A program made the position numbers and the translations under genes. The notes below the pieces were generated by a model that saw nothing but the letters and a program-made list of their open reading frames with translations, was not told the origin of the DNA and searched no databases. From Streptococcus sp. F0442 (GTDB taxonomy: Bacteria; Bacillota; Bacilli; Lactobacillales; Streptococcaceae): a stretch of 64,000 nucleotides of DNA. The stretch is from positions 308,501 to 372,500 of the forward strand of contig NZ_KB373315.1 in NCBI RefSeq assembly GCF_000314795.2, in the 5' to 3' direction. This document shows, piece after piece, positions 27,178 to 35,238 of this stretch (the first letter of the stretch is position 1; the number at the start of each line of letters is the position of its first letter).

Positions 27178-28125
27178 ATGTCACTCTTTTTAACATCGAT
27201 TACGAGTATCATTCCGATTATCGCTATCATTGTTTTGGGGTATATTCTTCAGGTGAAGGGATGGTTTGGAGATGACTTTGGACCTAACCTATCTCGTTTA
27301 ATCATGAATGTAGCCTTGCCAGCGTCAATCTTTGTGTCGGTGATGAAATACCTAACACTAGATAAGCTAATCAGTCTTTCTGGAGGCCTCCTTTATACAT
27401 TTGTGGCCTTTATCTTGGGCTATATCGTAGCTTATATTGCAGTTGTTGTTTTCAAGGTTCGTCCAGGACGGCGAGGAACCATGATGAATACCTTTGTGAA
27501 TGCCAATACTATTTTTATTGGTTTACCTTTAAACGTTGCTCTTTTTGGGGATCAGGCTCTTCCTTATTTCTTAATTTACTATATTACCAACACGATTTCC
27601 ACCTGGACATTGGGCGTGTATTTGATGACGAGTGACAGTAAATCGGGCCAAAGCAAGAAGACAAGTAAATTTGATTGGAAGAAATTGCTACCAGCTCCGC
27701 TTATAGGTTTTCTTGTGGCTCTACTATGTTTGATTCTTCGAATCTCTATTCCAGATTTCGCAACGAATACCTTAACCTATGTTGGAAATATCGTCACTCC
27801 CCTATCTCTGATTTATATTGGTATCGTTCTTGCAAAGGCAGGCTTGAAAACTATTACTTTTGATAAAGATACAATTGTCACTTTAGTTGGACGCTTTATC
27901 CTAGCTCCTCTAATCATGCTTCTTGTATTGAAGTTCTTTGCACCAAATATGGCCACAGTAGAATTTAAGACCTTTATGATTCAGTCCGCTACACCAGCTT
28001 TAGCTGTTCTTCCGATCCTTGCTAATCAGGGAAAAGGAGATGTGGAATTCTCTACGAATGTGGTGACTCTAAGTACGGTTCTATTTATCGTTGTTATTCC
28101 AATATTACAAACTTTGTTAGGATAA
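27178..28125 (+). CDS. mleP: AEC-family malate permease
   Basis: 315 residues from ATG 27178 (GAAAGGA upstream). Eight to ten hydrophobic helices and the AEC-family motifs LILNVALPASIF-like (here LIMNVALPASIF), FVNANTIFIGLPL and QSATPALAVLPILANQ. It imports malate, possibly exchanging lactate, for mleS directly upstream. The open frame extends to 27148 but those residues lack a ribosome site. Confidence 0.88.
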   Translation: MSLFLTSITSIIPIIAIIVLGYILQVKGWFGDDFGPNLSRLIMNVALPASIFVSVMKYLTLDKLISLSGGLLYTFVAFILGYIVAYIAVVVFKVRPGRRGTMMNTFVNANTIFIGLPLNVALFGDQALPYFLIYYITNTISTWTLGVYLMTSDSKSGQSKKTSKFDWKKLLPAPLIGFLVALLCLILRISIPDFATNTLTYVGNIVTPLSLIYIGIVLAKAGLKTITFDKDTIVTLVGRFILAPLIMLLVLKFFAPNMATVEFKTFMIQSATPALAVLPILANQGKGDVEFSTNVVTLSTVLFIVVIPILQTLLG

Positions 28126-28275
28126 GAAGGAAGAGGATAGGATTGAAAGTTTTGCGTTAAGAAATTGCACTATTATAGATACATCTATTCCTATTTCTTG
28201 AAATCAAAATCAGAAGAAACTCTTCTGACGGTTGCTATTGAGCGCTTTTGAGCTGTCCTAAAAGTCAGACTGTTC

Positions 28276-28326
28276 AAATCAGGTCTTAAGTAAGCTCGTA
28301 AAGCATCACAATTTAGTAAACGTTAA
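28276..28326 (+). repeat. rpsI tail copy 5 (with an in-frame stop)
   Basis: The tail reads [17 protein letters not shown] because AAA became TAA. It ends the malolactic cassette. Only weak similarity to block U lies before it. Confidence 0.75.
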
Positions 28327-28385
28327 AACTTATTTATACTTATTGAAAGCATTTCGTATCAAAAATACGGGATGCTTTTCTGTTT
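28327..28385 (+). repeat. Cassette left block D1, second copy
   Basis: Matches 22504-22562, including the AAAGCATTTCGTAT / ATACGGGATGCTTT terminator. Confidence 0.75.
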
Positions 28386-28411
28386 GGCTTAAAGTTACAA
28401 ATTGGCAATTA

Positions 28412-28420
28412 TGTTATAAT
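28412..28420 (+). promoter_or_regulatory. Extended -10 promoter
   Basis: TGTTATAAT, an extended -10 without a good -35, lies 58 bases before the ATG of the exported protein. Confidence 0.55.
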
Positions 28421-28477
28421 CATTAATATGGTTGCATGCAAAAAATGGTGGATAATCACTTGGAACGGAGGCAACTA

Positions 28478-29068
28478 ATGAGAAATAAGGTTGCTAAAAT
28501 AATTGCTATTGTAATAGTTTTTATATTTGGAGGTGCTTATATATATAATAAACTAACTAAGCCGAGTCTAGGCCCCAAAACAGCCAAACTCTATCAGCAT
28601 GGCTTTCAACTTCTAGAAGAGCAACTAGGAACTTATATAAAAGAGTATTACTCAGGGGTTGAAAAGATTGAATTTTCCCCAATCTACGTTACTGAGGAAG
28701 GGTCGACTTTCTCAAATGTCTATATCCGTCCCACTATTTATGATAAGCATGGAAATAAAGCCACTCTAGGAACTCCAATTAATAACTATAATCCAAGTAG
28801 TTTTGGTATCGTTTCTCATGTTATTCTTAATTTTGATGGAGACGGGAATGAAGCAATAGATTTAAAGGACTCTAAAGGAAATAATATTGATGTTTCTAAA
28901 GCACAGCACTTACCTGATGTAGCTAAACTAACTAGAGAATCCTCTACGGATGGAAATATTAAATCATTGGTTGATAATGGTCAGTTAAAAGGAGTCGTGA
29001 AGGATGCTAAGGGGAGTCCGGATGCAGAAATTGTTTATAATGTTAACTTGAGTAAAGCGAACGAATGA
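28478..29068 (+). CDS. Membrane-anchored protein of unknown family
   Basis: 196 residues from ATG 28478 after ACGGAGG. One N-terminal hydrophobic helix (IIAIVIVFIFGGAYIYNKL) with no lipobox, then a soluble extracellular-type domain (FSPIYVTEEGSTFSNVYIRP, VILNFDGDGNEAIDLKD). I do not recognise the family. It shares a cassette with a SMI1/KNR4 protein. AT content is higher than in the core genes, consistent with transfer. Confidence 0.6.
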   Translation: MRNKVAKIIAIVIVFIFGGAYIYNKLTKPSLGPKTAKLYQHGFQLLEEQLGTYIKEYYSGVEKIEFSPIYVTEEGSTFSNVYIRPTIYDKHGNKATLGTPINNYNPSSFGIVSHVILNFDGDGNEAIDLKDSKGNNIDVSKAQHLPDVAKLTRESSTDGNIKSLVDNGQLKGVVKDAKGSPDAEIVYNVNLSKANE

Positions 29069-29216
29069 AATGACTTTATCTGATCAAGAAATAAAAAAAT
29101 CCAGTTCCATACTAAAAATAATATTAGAAAAAGTAAAGATGCAAGTCTGTCAATATTTTGAACACATTTTGAGATGAAAATTCAAAGGGTAAGAGAAAAC
29201 AAAAAAGGAGGTTCTT

Positions 29217-29804
29217 ATGTGTATAGTTGACCAAGTTAAGAAAATAGCAACTTATATTTGTGAAGTTTTTGAAGACTGGGGTTTGGATGATCCTGTAGAA
29301 GAAGGATACCTGGAAGATTATCAGGAAATTTCTGGAGCATCTGAGGAGGAAATTCAGGAGTTTGAGAAGAGACTTGGAATTTCTCTCCCCGATGAACTGA
29401 AGGAAGTCTATCGCTACAAAAACGGTAGTAAATTCTTAGCAGTCTTACCCTGTGTGATTGACCAAAGAGAAATGGCTTTTTCTCTGATGAGTTTGCAGAA
29501 AATAGAAGCTGGGAAAAGATATTTTCAAAATAGGGATGTTCTGTTAACGGAATTTCCCGACTATTTTTCGAGCGAAGAAGTTGAAGAGATGCGTGATAGT
29601 AGAGTCAAACCCTATCTTTTTAATAAAAAATGGCTTCCTTTTGCGGAATATTGCGATTCTTGTTATCTCATGCTTGATTTTGATCCAGACCAGGAGGGGC
29701 AAGAAGGGCAGATTATTTGCTACATTCATGACCCTGATGAAATTATCTATGTGGCAAAAAGTTTTACGGAGCTGATTGAAGGGATAATGGAAGTGATCGT
29801 ATAA
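29217..29804 (+). CDS. SMI1/KNR4-family protein
   Basis: 195 residues after AAAGGAGG. The family core ISGASEEEIQEFEKRLGISL, LPDELKEVYRYKNGS and the later WLPFAEYCDSCYLMLDFDPD are visible. Such proteins are often immunity proteins against polymorphic toxins. No toxin gene is next to it, so if it is an immunity protein it is an orphan or acts against toxins of other strains. Confidence 0.8.
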   Translation: MCIVDQVKKIATYICEVFEDWGLDDPVEEGYLEDYQEISGASEEEIQEFEKRLGISLPDELKEVYRYKNGSKFLAVLPCVIDQREMAFSLMSLQKIEAGKRYFQNRDVLLTEFPDYFSSEEVEEMRDSRVKPYLFNKKWLPFAEYCDSCYLMLDFDPDQEGQEGQIICYIHDPDEIIYVAKSFTELIEGIMEVIV

Positions 29805-29818
29805 AAGAGGGGAGTATA

Positions 29819-29981
29819 TTCCCCTATTTAAGAAATATTGATTCAAATTTTATGAAAACAATCAGTAGATATCGTTCTGAAAAACCTTGATATGACGCTG
29901 TTTTTAGTCCAACTGAAACCCATACTTTCCAAATTAGGTCTTAAGAAAGCTCGTAAAGCATCACAATTTAGTAAATGTTCT
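29819..29981 (+). repeat. Cassette right end (block U) plus rpsI tail copy 6
   Basis: Block U (29819-29930) matches 22341-22452 closely. The tail 29931-29981 reads [15 protein letters not shown] with the stop lost (CGT TAA became TGT TCT). Confidence 0.75.
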
Positions 29982-30198
29982 TCGAAAGAATTATGATACT
30001 TACAAAGAGCGCCTTTCGGGGTGTTTTTTTGTATTTTCATACTAAATTGGGGCAGTTGACGTAGTTGCTGTGGCTTTAACTACATACAAATACGGCTGCA
30101 ACCTGACAAAGTCAGTTGCCTATAAACCTTAATCAACAAGATACTATCAATCTATACAGACATTCAAGAATTTTTTCTTGGCTGTCTTTTTTTGTCTA
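29982..30198 (+). repeat. Cassette left block D2, second copy
   Basis: Same order as 25173-25390: AAAGAGCGCC / GGGGTGTTTT terminator (30004-30030), a 90-base stretch ending TTGCCTATAAACC, and a decayed native rpsI end with terminator AGACATTCAAGAA / TTCTTGGCTGTCT (30160-30192). 30199-30334 holds no gene. Confidence 0.7.
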
Positions 30199-30334
30199 AA
30201 AAACTAAAATTCCCCCTGTTATTTTTTTGATTTTAAGTATCCATTTCACCTCTATTTAGAAAAATATTAAATCAATCCTTATTCAGAATAAAAATTTTGA
30301 TCGCTATCATTTAAAAAATGACAAAAATAATGAT

Positions 30335-30380
30335 ATTTTTGACAAATATCGTTGTCAAAAATAAAAAGATGTGTTACAAT
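30335..30380 (+). promoter_or_regulatory. Promoter with perfect inverted-repeat operator for the XRE operon
   Basis: ATTTTTGACAA (30335-30345) and TTGTCAAAAAT (30352-30362) form a perfect repeat with a six-base centre. The right arm contains the -35 TTGTCA (30352-30357), 17 bases before TACAAT (30375-30380). Binding by the XRE protein encoded downstream would block the promoter, so autoregulation is likely. The transcript would have a leader of about 150 bases. Confidence 0.75.
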
Positions 30381-30533
30381 GTAATCAAGTTAAAGAAATA
30401 AGATCAGAGATAGGGAGAAACTATGAGGGTATCGTTAATACTATCTTATTTAATAGCAAAGGAGGAAAGATCAAATTCTACCGTTTTTAGGCTATCTAAG
30501 CTAAGTGGTTGAGTTTGATAGACAATAGTAAAT

Positions 30534-30743
30534 ATGAAGCTAAAAAATCGTTTAAAAGAGCTTCGCGCTCGTGATGGTTTAAACCAAACCGAGCTTGCTA
30601 AGCTAGCAGGTATATCGAGGCAGACTATTAGTTTGCTAGAACGGGATGAGTATACTCCCTCTATTGTTATCGCCTTGAAAATCTCTCAGATATTTCATGA
30701 GCCAGTAGAGTCGGTATTTCGCCTTGAGGAGGAAGAATCATGA
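30534..30743 (+). CDS. XRE-family small regulator
   Basis: 69 residues, a single Cro/CI-type domain: LKELRARDGLNQTELAKLAG then ISRQTISLLERDEYTPSI, typical of the short YgzD-like regulators that control neighbouring membrane genes. The stop overlaps the next ATG (ATGA). The operator at 30335 is the probable target. Confidence 0.88.
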   Translation: MKLKNRLKELRARDGLNQTELAKLAGISRQTISLLERDEYTPSIVIALKISQIFHEPVESVFRLEEEES

Positions 30744-30922
30744 ATAAATATAGAGTAATGTATTATCTTTGTATCATTGCCTTTGTAGCAAATGTTTCGA
30801 TCATGATCGGGACCTTGCTGGGATGGATTCACATTTTAGACAGTAACTATTTTTTCTGGACTAGCTTGATTTTTAGTTTCGTATTTGAGCGGATAGAAAA
30901 GAAAGTAAAAGAAAGAGTATAA
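30740..30922 (+). CDS. Small two-helix membrane protein
   Basis: 60 residues with two hydrophobic segments (YLCIIAFVANVSIMIGTLLG and YFFWTSLIFSFVF) and a basic tail. Coupled to the XRE gene by a four-base overlap. Family unknown; small membrane partners like this are common beside such regulators and DUF3169 genes. Confidence 0.7.
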   Translation: MNKYRVMYYLCIIAFVANVSIMIGTLLGWIHILDSNYFFWTSLIFSFVFERIEKKVKERV

Positions 30923-30935
30923 AAGGAGTAAGATT

Positions 30936-31286
30936 ATGAAAGAGTTTTTGACAGATTTTCAAGTAGATACCGAACACAAAGAAATTGCAGGGGTTTGTGC
31001 CGGTATAGCTAATTATTTCAATATAGACCCTCTGATGGTTCGTGCACTGGCTTGTTTGCTTTTTCTATCTTCGATAGAAATTAGTCTTCTTACCGTTATA
31101 AGCTATGCTCTTTTAGCTGGCTGGATGGGGAGTGGATCTCTTGAAGAGGTCATCAAAAAATCAGGGTACAAGATCCTATTTTTCTATCTAGTTGCCATTC
31201 TCCTGAATAGCTTTGGTGATCAAGTGTTAACAGCTACCTTTGGATTTGGTCATGCTCTGGTTCAAGGGCTACTTGGTTTATTTTAG
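30936..31286 (+). CDS. PspC-domain membrane protein
   Basis: 116 residues after AAAGGAG. The PspC signature is clear: EIAGVCAGIANYFNIDPLMV, then a hydrophobic helix. PspC proteins take part in envelope-stress sensing. Here there is no PspA, so its role in this four-gene operon is open. Confidence 0.82.
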   Translation: MKEFLTDFQVDTEHKEIAGVCAGIANYFNIDPLMVRALACLLFLSSIEISLLTVISYALLAGWMGSGSLEEVIKKSGYKILFFYLVAILLNSFGDQVLTATFGFGHALVQGLLGLF

Positions 31287-31300
31287 AAAGAAGATGGAAA

Positions 31301-32002
31301 ATGAAAAAGAAACATTTATTACTATTGTTAGGAAGTTTATTGTTGGGTGGTTTAATCGGAATGTTTGGTGCTGCCTTCACAAATCTTCATTTAAACATTT
31401 CTCAAGAGCAAGTACAGTTTGTTTTGACGACCTTCTTTTTCTGTCTGGGAATACTATCGACCATAGTAGCTCTTTATTTTATTATGAATAGTAGGAAAGC
31501 TTATGATAGCTACCTAGCAGAAGAAGATGATGAATTAAATGAGCTGGCTTATATCAAGATGTATCGCTCTCTAGATTATGGGACAGTTGCTTACAATGTT
31601 TTGCAAGTTAGTATGTTTTTCAGTTTGGTTACCGTGTTACCTAGTCATGATCTTCCGTTATCAGTTTTTCTCTTAGCGGTATTAACCATTCTTGTTGGAA
31701 GTTTCTGCGTCAAAACAACGAGCAAAATTCGTAATTACCAGATCTCTATTTTAGCCACACCAAAAGAGGTATTAGACTATCTAGAAACGTATGATGAGGG
31801 AGAAAAACAGGCGGAAATGGCAGAGGCTTATTTAATCTTGTTCAAACTCAATCAGCTAATCTTACCATCGCTCTATATCATCTTATTTGCCTTATCCATC
31901 ATTCTTGGTGAAGTGCAGTTAGTTGGTGTCCTTATAACGGCTGTCATCCATCTTTATATCAATATTGCACAATTAAGAAAAACAAAACGATACTTTAAAT
32001 AG
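31301..32002 (+). CDS. DUF3169-type membrane protein
   Basis: 233 residues with six predicted helices (HLLLLLGSLLLGGLIGMFG at the start, two central pairs, and a last pair near residue 195). The middle segment (ELAYIKMYRSLDYGTVAYNV) is typical of DUF3169 proteins, which often sit beside a short XRE regulator. Function unknown. Last gene of the XRE operon. Confidence 0.7.
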   Translation: MKKKHLLLLLGSLLLGGLIGMFGAAFTNLHLNISQEQVQFVLTTFFFCLGILSTIVALYFIMNSRKAYDSYLAEEDDELNELAYIKMYRSLDYGTVAYNVLQVSMFFSLVTVLPSHDLPLSVFLLAVLTILVGSFCVKTTSKIRNYQISILATPKEVLDYLETYDEGEKQAEMAEAYLILFKLNQLILPSLYIILFALSIILGEVQLVGVLITAVIHLYINIAQLRKTKRYFK

Positions 32003-32103
32003 CGTGGATTTATATGAATGGTGTCGAAAATGGAGGTGACGATGTTGAAAGGGATGAGTCAATCAACATTTATTCTGTTTCAAGATAAAGCGATAACATA
32101 AAA

Positions 32104-32143
32104 ACTGAAAAGATCGTAAAGCAGTACCATTTAGTAAACCTTT
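32104..32143 (+). repeat. Degraded rpsI tail copy 7
   Basis: CTGAAAAGATCGTAAAGCAG and the following TTTAGTAAACC align with the other tails but with several changes. It would end the last cassette of the array. No gene is present from 32003 to 32170. Confidence 0.5.
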
Positions 32144-32170
32144 CTTTAAAAGAAAGACAATCGTTATAAG

Positions 32171-32350
32171 AGAGTGGGACAGAAATCGGTAATTCGTTAG
32201 AATTCGATTTCGTCGTCCCACCTCCGCAAAGTTGAGTAGGGCTGTAAAAGCTGATGAAATCAGCGTAGTAGAGCCCACTCAACCACTGCGTCTTGCTCGA
32301 CAATCCAAAAACAATTGAGAGGCTAGGACTTTTGTCCCAGCCTCTTTTTT
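32171..32350 (+). repeat. 180-bp intergenic repeat, copy 1
   Basis: Near identical to 62977-63153. Structure: AGTGGGACAGAAATCG / CGATTTCGTCGTCCCAC long hairpin, then GTTGAGTAGGGCT / AGCCCACTCAAC, then a terminator GAGGCTAGGAC / GTCCCAGCCTC with T-run. It may be a small RNA or a MITE-like repeat that also terminates transcription. Confidence 0.75.
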
Positions 32351-32442
32351 CTACACCTAAGATGAATGAAAAACAAAAAACACCCTATCTTCCCTAGTCA
32401 AATAGGACTGTAGAAAATAGGGTGGTTTTAGAACGTTTAGGA

Positions 32443-32646
32443 TTATTTATCGTCTTTGTGAAGGATATTCTTCACGCCCTTGATAGCTCCTTCAACAGCT
32501 TCTTTTGCATCTTCAGCAACTTCTTTAGCTTTTGATGCAACTTTTTCAGCAACGCCTTCAGCTTCTGTTTTTGTGTCGCCGGTTACTTTACCGAGACCTT
32601 CCTTAACAGAACCTTTAACTTGGTTTAATTTATCTTCTAATGACAT
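32443..32646 (-). CDS. CsbD-family stress protein
   Basis: 67 residues from the ATG at 32646 after GGAGGTGG on the minus strand. It has the CsbD core ([18 protein letters not shown]) followed by an Ala/Glu/Lys heptad-like helix. CsbD proteins are general-stress proteins of unknown biochemistry. It is monocistronic. Confidence 0.85.
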   Translation of the reverse strand: MSLEDKLNQVKGSVKEGLGKVTGDTKTEAEGVAEKVASKAKEVAEDAKEAVEGAIKGVKNILHKDDK

Positions 32647-32971
32647 AGCGCCACCTCCGTTAAGTAAATAGTTTTTTAATCTGAATTGAAGACAGTTCAT
32701 TTAAAAAATTAAAACTATTTAGTTCAGATTAATATAAGTATATACCCTCTGAAATGGAAAGTCAAATATTCGCTACGGTATTCTAAATACAGGATCGCCT
32801 CCTGATCCAATTGCGAATGATGAGGAACCAATCAGTCAGGACATTCAGTTTTTCGATCAAAGATTTGAAACGAAAGAAGCCAAAAAGTTTTCTATCTCCA
32901 ATAAAATAAATGGTATAATGGTCGTGAATGGAGACATCGTAACGCTATTTTTTGAAAAAGAGAAGATGAAC

Positions 32972-33580
32972 ATGAAAAGAATCCTCAAAACCTACCCCGT
33001 TGTCAATACTTTGTCTTTAACTTGTTTGTTGCTAGGTCTTTTGACTTCCTTTTATGGGGATGCTATCTATGATCTGTTGGCCTTTCATTCGAAGCCAGTC
33101 TATGCTTGGCAATATGTCAGTGGGACCTTGATGCATGGCAGTAAAGGAGCCCCTATCTGGTTTTTATGGGTCCATTTGATTTTAAATGGACTTATGGTCC
33201 TTCCTTTTGGTGGACTGTTAGAAAGGAAGAGAGGCTCCAGACAAGTCTTGATCGTTTTTGTGACGGCGACAGCTCTCTCTTCCATCGTTTTTCACCTCTT
33301 GACCCAGGGGCAGAACATTCAGGCTACAGGGATCTCTGCTGTGGGCTATGCCTTTGTAACGGGAGGAGTCCTGATCCTGCCAAATATGTGGAAAGAGTAT
33401 TCACTCTCCGTAAAACTGTTTTATCTATTCTTAGTTTTTCTATCTGGCCTCATGCTCTTACCGGGCATCACCGGCTGGATCTCGACTTGGCTGCACCTTT
33501 CAGGGATTGCCAGTTATCTATTGGTCTTTATTGGAAGTAAAAGTCTGAAGAAGGCTCCTACCAATGAAGCTGGCTCTTAA
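32972..33580 (+). CDS. Rhomboid-like membrane protein
   Basis: About 202 residues with six hydrophobic helices. The layout fits a rhomboid protease: WQYVSGTLMHGS in loop 1, WVHLILNGLMVLPFGGLLE in the HxxxN helix position, GISAVGYAFVTG for the Ser helix, and WLHLSGIASYLLVF for the His helix. The Ser motif is GISA rather than the common GASG, so activity is not assured. TATAAT at 32914-32919 with an upstream TGG is its extended -10, which excludes the longer frame starting at 32918; ATG 32966 is the alternative start. Confidence 0.7.
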   Translation: MKRILKTYPVVNTLSLTCLLLGLLTSFYGDAIYDLLAFHSKPVYAWQYVSGTLMHGSKGAPIWFLWVHLILNGLMVLPFGGLLERKRGSRQVLIVFVTATALSSIVFHLLTQGQNIQATGISAVGYAFVTGGVLILPNMWKEYSLSVKLFYLFLVFLSGLMLLPGITGWISTWLHLSGIASYLLVFIGSKSLKKAPTNEAGS

Positions 33581-33646
33581 GCGAAATTTTTATCCTGCTT
33601 CCTTGACTCTTCCATCACTGCGCCGTATAATACTCTATATCAATGA

Positions 33647-33683
33647 AAAATCACCTTTTGTCATTGCGCAAAGGGTGATTTTA
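33647..33683 (+). terminator. Terminator after the rhomboid-like gene
   Basis: AAAATCACCTTTTG pairs with CAAAGGGTGATTTT around a short loop; located 22 bases before the VanZ-RDD ATG. Confidence 0.8.
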
Positions 33684-33704
33684 TAAGTGTAAAAAGGAGA
33701 CACA

Positions 33705-34817
33705 ATGGGCTATATTTCTACAATTAAAACAGCTGTTCAGCTCTTTCCTTTCCTGGCCTTTTTGCTGACCTTGCCCTACATGATTTTGAATTACCGAAAA
33801 TATGGCTCGGTCAATAAATTACGGGTGCTGATTTTCTATTCTTTTATGCTTTACTTGATGACAGTCTATCTCTTGGTGGTCTTGCCCCTGCCGGATCCAA
33901 GTAAGATCCATACCAGCTACTCGGAAATGATCAATCTTTATCCCTTTGCCTTTGTGGTGGATTTTTTCAAGGAGAGTCCCTTTGATCTGGCGCAGACAAG
34001 CAGTTGGCTTCAGGCCATCAAGCATCCGACTTTTTATGTGCCAGCTTTTAATGTCTTGATGTTGATTCCCTTTGGGATGTATCTGCGCTATTATTTCAAG
34101 TGTAGTTTTAAGAAAACGATTCTCCTGACAGCCCTCTTTAGTCTTTTTTTGGAGCTGACCCAGTTGTCAGGTCTCTACTTTCTATATCCGGGTCCCTACC
34201 GCCTAGCAGATGTCGATGATATCATTCAAAATACCACTGGTGGTGGAGTGGGTTACCTGCTCGGTTGGTTTCTAGTTTGGTTATTGCCGACAAGAGATGA
34301 AATCGACCAGCATTCTTTCCGAGTGGGGACGAGAGTATCTGGCTTTCGGATTGGACTTGCTTTCTTGATCGACTTTGTGATGGTATCGATTCTCTACGCA
34401 GTGATTGGGCGTTTAGGGACGATTCCTTATGTAGCAGTTTTGGCTCTTTACTTTAGCTTGCTTCCTTTGTGGCGGGGCAAAACCTTGGGAATGGCTTTGT
34501 TGAAATGCCGCTTGCATTTTGATAAGCAAAGATGGCTTCGCACCATTTGGAGGGGGATTCTAGTGGCGGGCTATTTCTACTTGATACCCCAAGGATTGTT
34601 CTATTTGATTTCGCTCTTGAATCAGGATTTGACGGACAATTCCCTCTTAACCTTATCCATGATCTTGTTGCTCTTCTTTGTGCTTTTATTGTACCTCATT
34701 CTCACTCTTGCCATCATCTTGCTCAGTCGTCGTTTTCCGTTTGACCGCCTGGCTGGAGCAACATATGAAAGTACGGTGCGCGTGAAGAAAGAGTTCTTAA
34801 GAGATGAAACTGAATAG
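33705..34817 (+). CDS. VanZ-RDD two-domain membrane protein
   Basis: 370 residues. N-terminal VanZ-like domain (about 1-200): LLVVLPLPD, LMLIPFGMYLRYYF, LFLELTQLSG and ADVDDIIQNTTGGGVGYLLG are its conserved words. C-terminal RDD domain (about 205-350): FRIGLAFLIDFVMVSILYAV and WRGKTLGMALLKCRL. VanZ confers low teicoplanin resistance in enterococci; the cellular role of VanZ-RDD proteins is unknown. AAAGGAG precedes the ATG. Confidence 0.87.
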   Translation: MGYISTIKTAVQLFPFLAFLLTLPYMILNYRKYGSVNKLRVLIFYSFMLYLMTVYLLVVLPLPDPSKIHTSYSEMINLYPFAFVVDFFKESPFDLAQTSSWLQAIKHPTFYVPAFNVLMLIPFGMYLRYYFKCSFKKTILLTALFSLFLELTQLSGLYFLYPGPYRLADVDDIIQNTTGGGVGYLLGWFLVWLLPTRDEIDQHSFRVGTRVSGFRIGLAFLIDFVMVSILYAVIGRLGTIPYVAVLALYFSLLPLWRGKTLGMALLKCRLHFDKQRWLRTIWRGILVAGYFYLIPQGLFYLISLLNQDLTDNSLLTLSMILLLFFVLLLYLILTLAIILLSRRFPFDRLAGATYESTVRVKKEFLRDETE

Positions 34818-34827
34818 TCGATAGAGA

Positions 34828-34857
34828 GGTTGGATGTAGATCCAGCCTTTATTTTTT
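34828..34857 (+). terminator. Terminator after VanZ-RDD gene
   Basis: GGTTGGAT / ATCCAGCC stem with a GTAG loop and T-rich tail. Confidence 0.8.
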
Positions 34858-34954
34858 AGATACGCGGAAAATATCCGAACGTTCCCAGTTGAGAAGGGTG
34901 ATTTTAAGGGGAATGTGCTACAATGGAAGCAAATAGGTAGAATGGAGCAGTGAA

Positions 34955-35221
34955 ATGAAAGCAATTATTACAGTCGTTGGAAAAGACCAAAAAGGAATCG
35001 TAGCGGGTGTCGCAACAAAAATAGCAGAATTGGGACTTAATATTGATGATATCTCTCAAACGGTATTGGATGAGTACTTCACCATGATGGCGGTCGTGAC
35101 ATCGAATGAGAAAAAAGATTTCACCCAGCTTCGTTCAGAATTAGAAGAATTTGGTCAGTCTCTTCATGTCAAAATCAATATCCAGAGCGCAGCGATTTTT
35201 GATGCCATGCACAATTTGTAA
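34955..35221 (+). CDS. ACT-domain protein (UPF0237)
   Basis: 88 residues, a single ACT fold beginning ITVVGKDQKGIVAGVATKIA. Such domains bind small effectors, often amino acids. It lies 17 bases upstream of the UPF0210 gene, a conserved pair in Firmicutes, and may regulate its partner. Confidence 0.9.
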   Translation: MKAIITVVGKDQKGIVAGVATKIAELGLNIDDISQTVLDEYFTMMAVVTSNEKKDFTQLRSELEEFGQSLHVKINIQSAAIFDAMHNL

Positions 35222-35238
35222 GATAGGGGTGAGGATTT

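Noticed and set aside
22341..30198. Possible CRISPR-like array because of spaced repeats
   Set aside because: The repeats are kilobases apart, contain a coding tail and terminators, and no cas genes are present.
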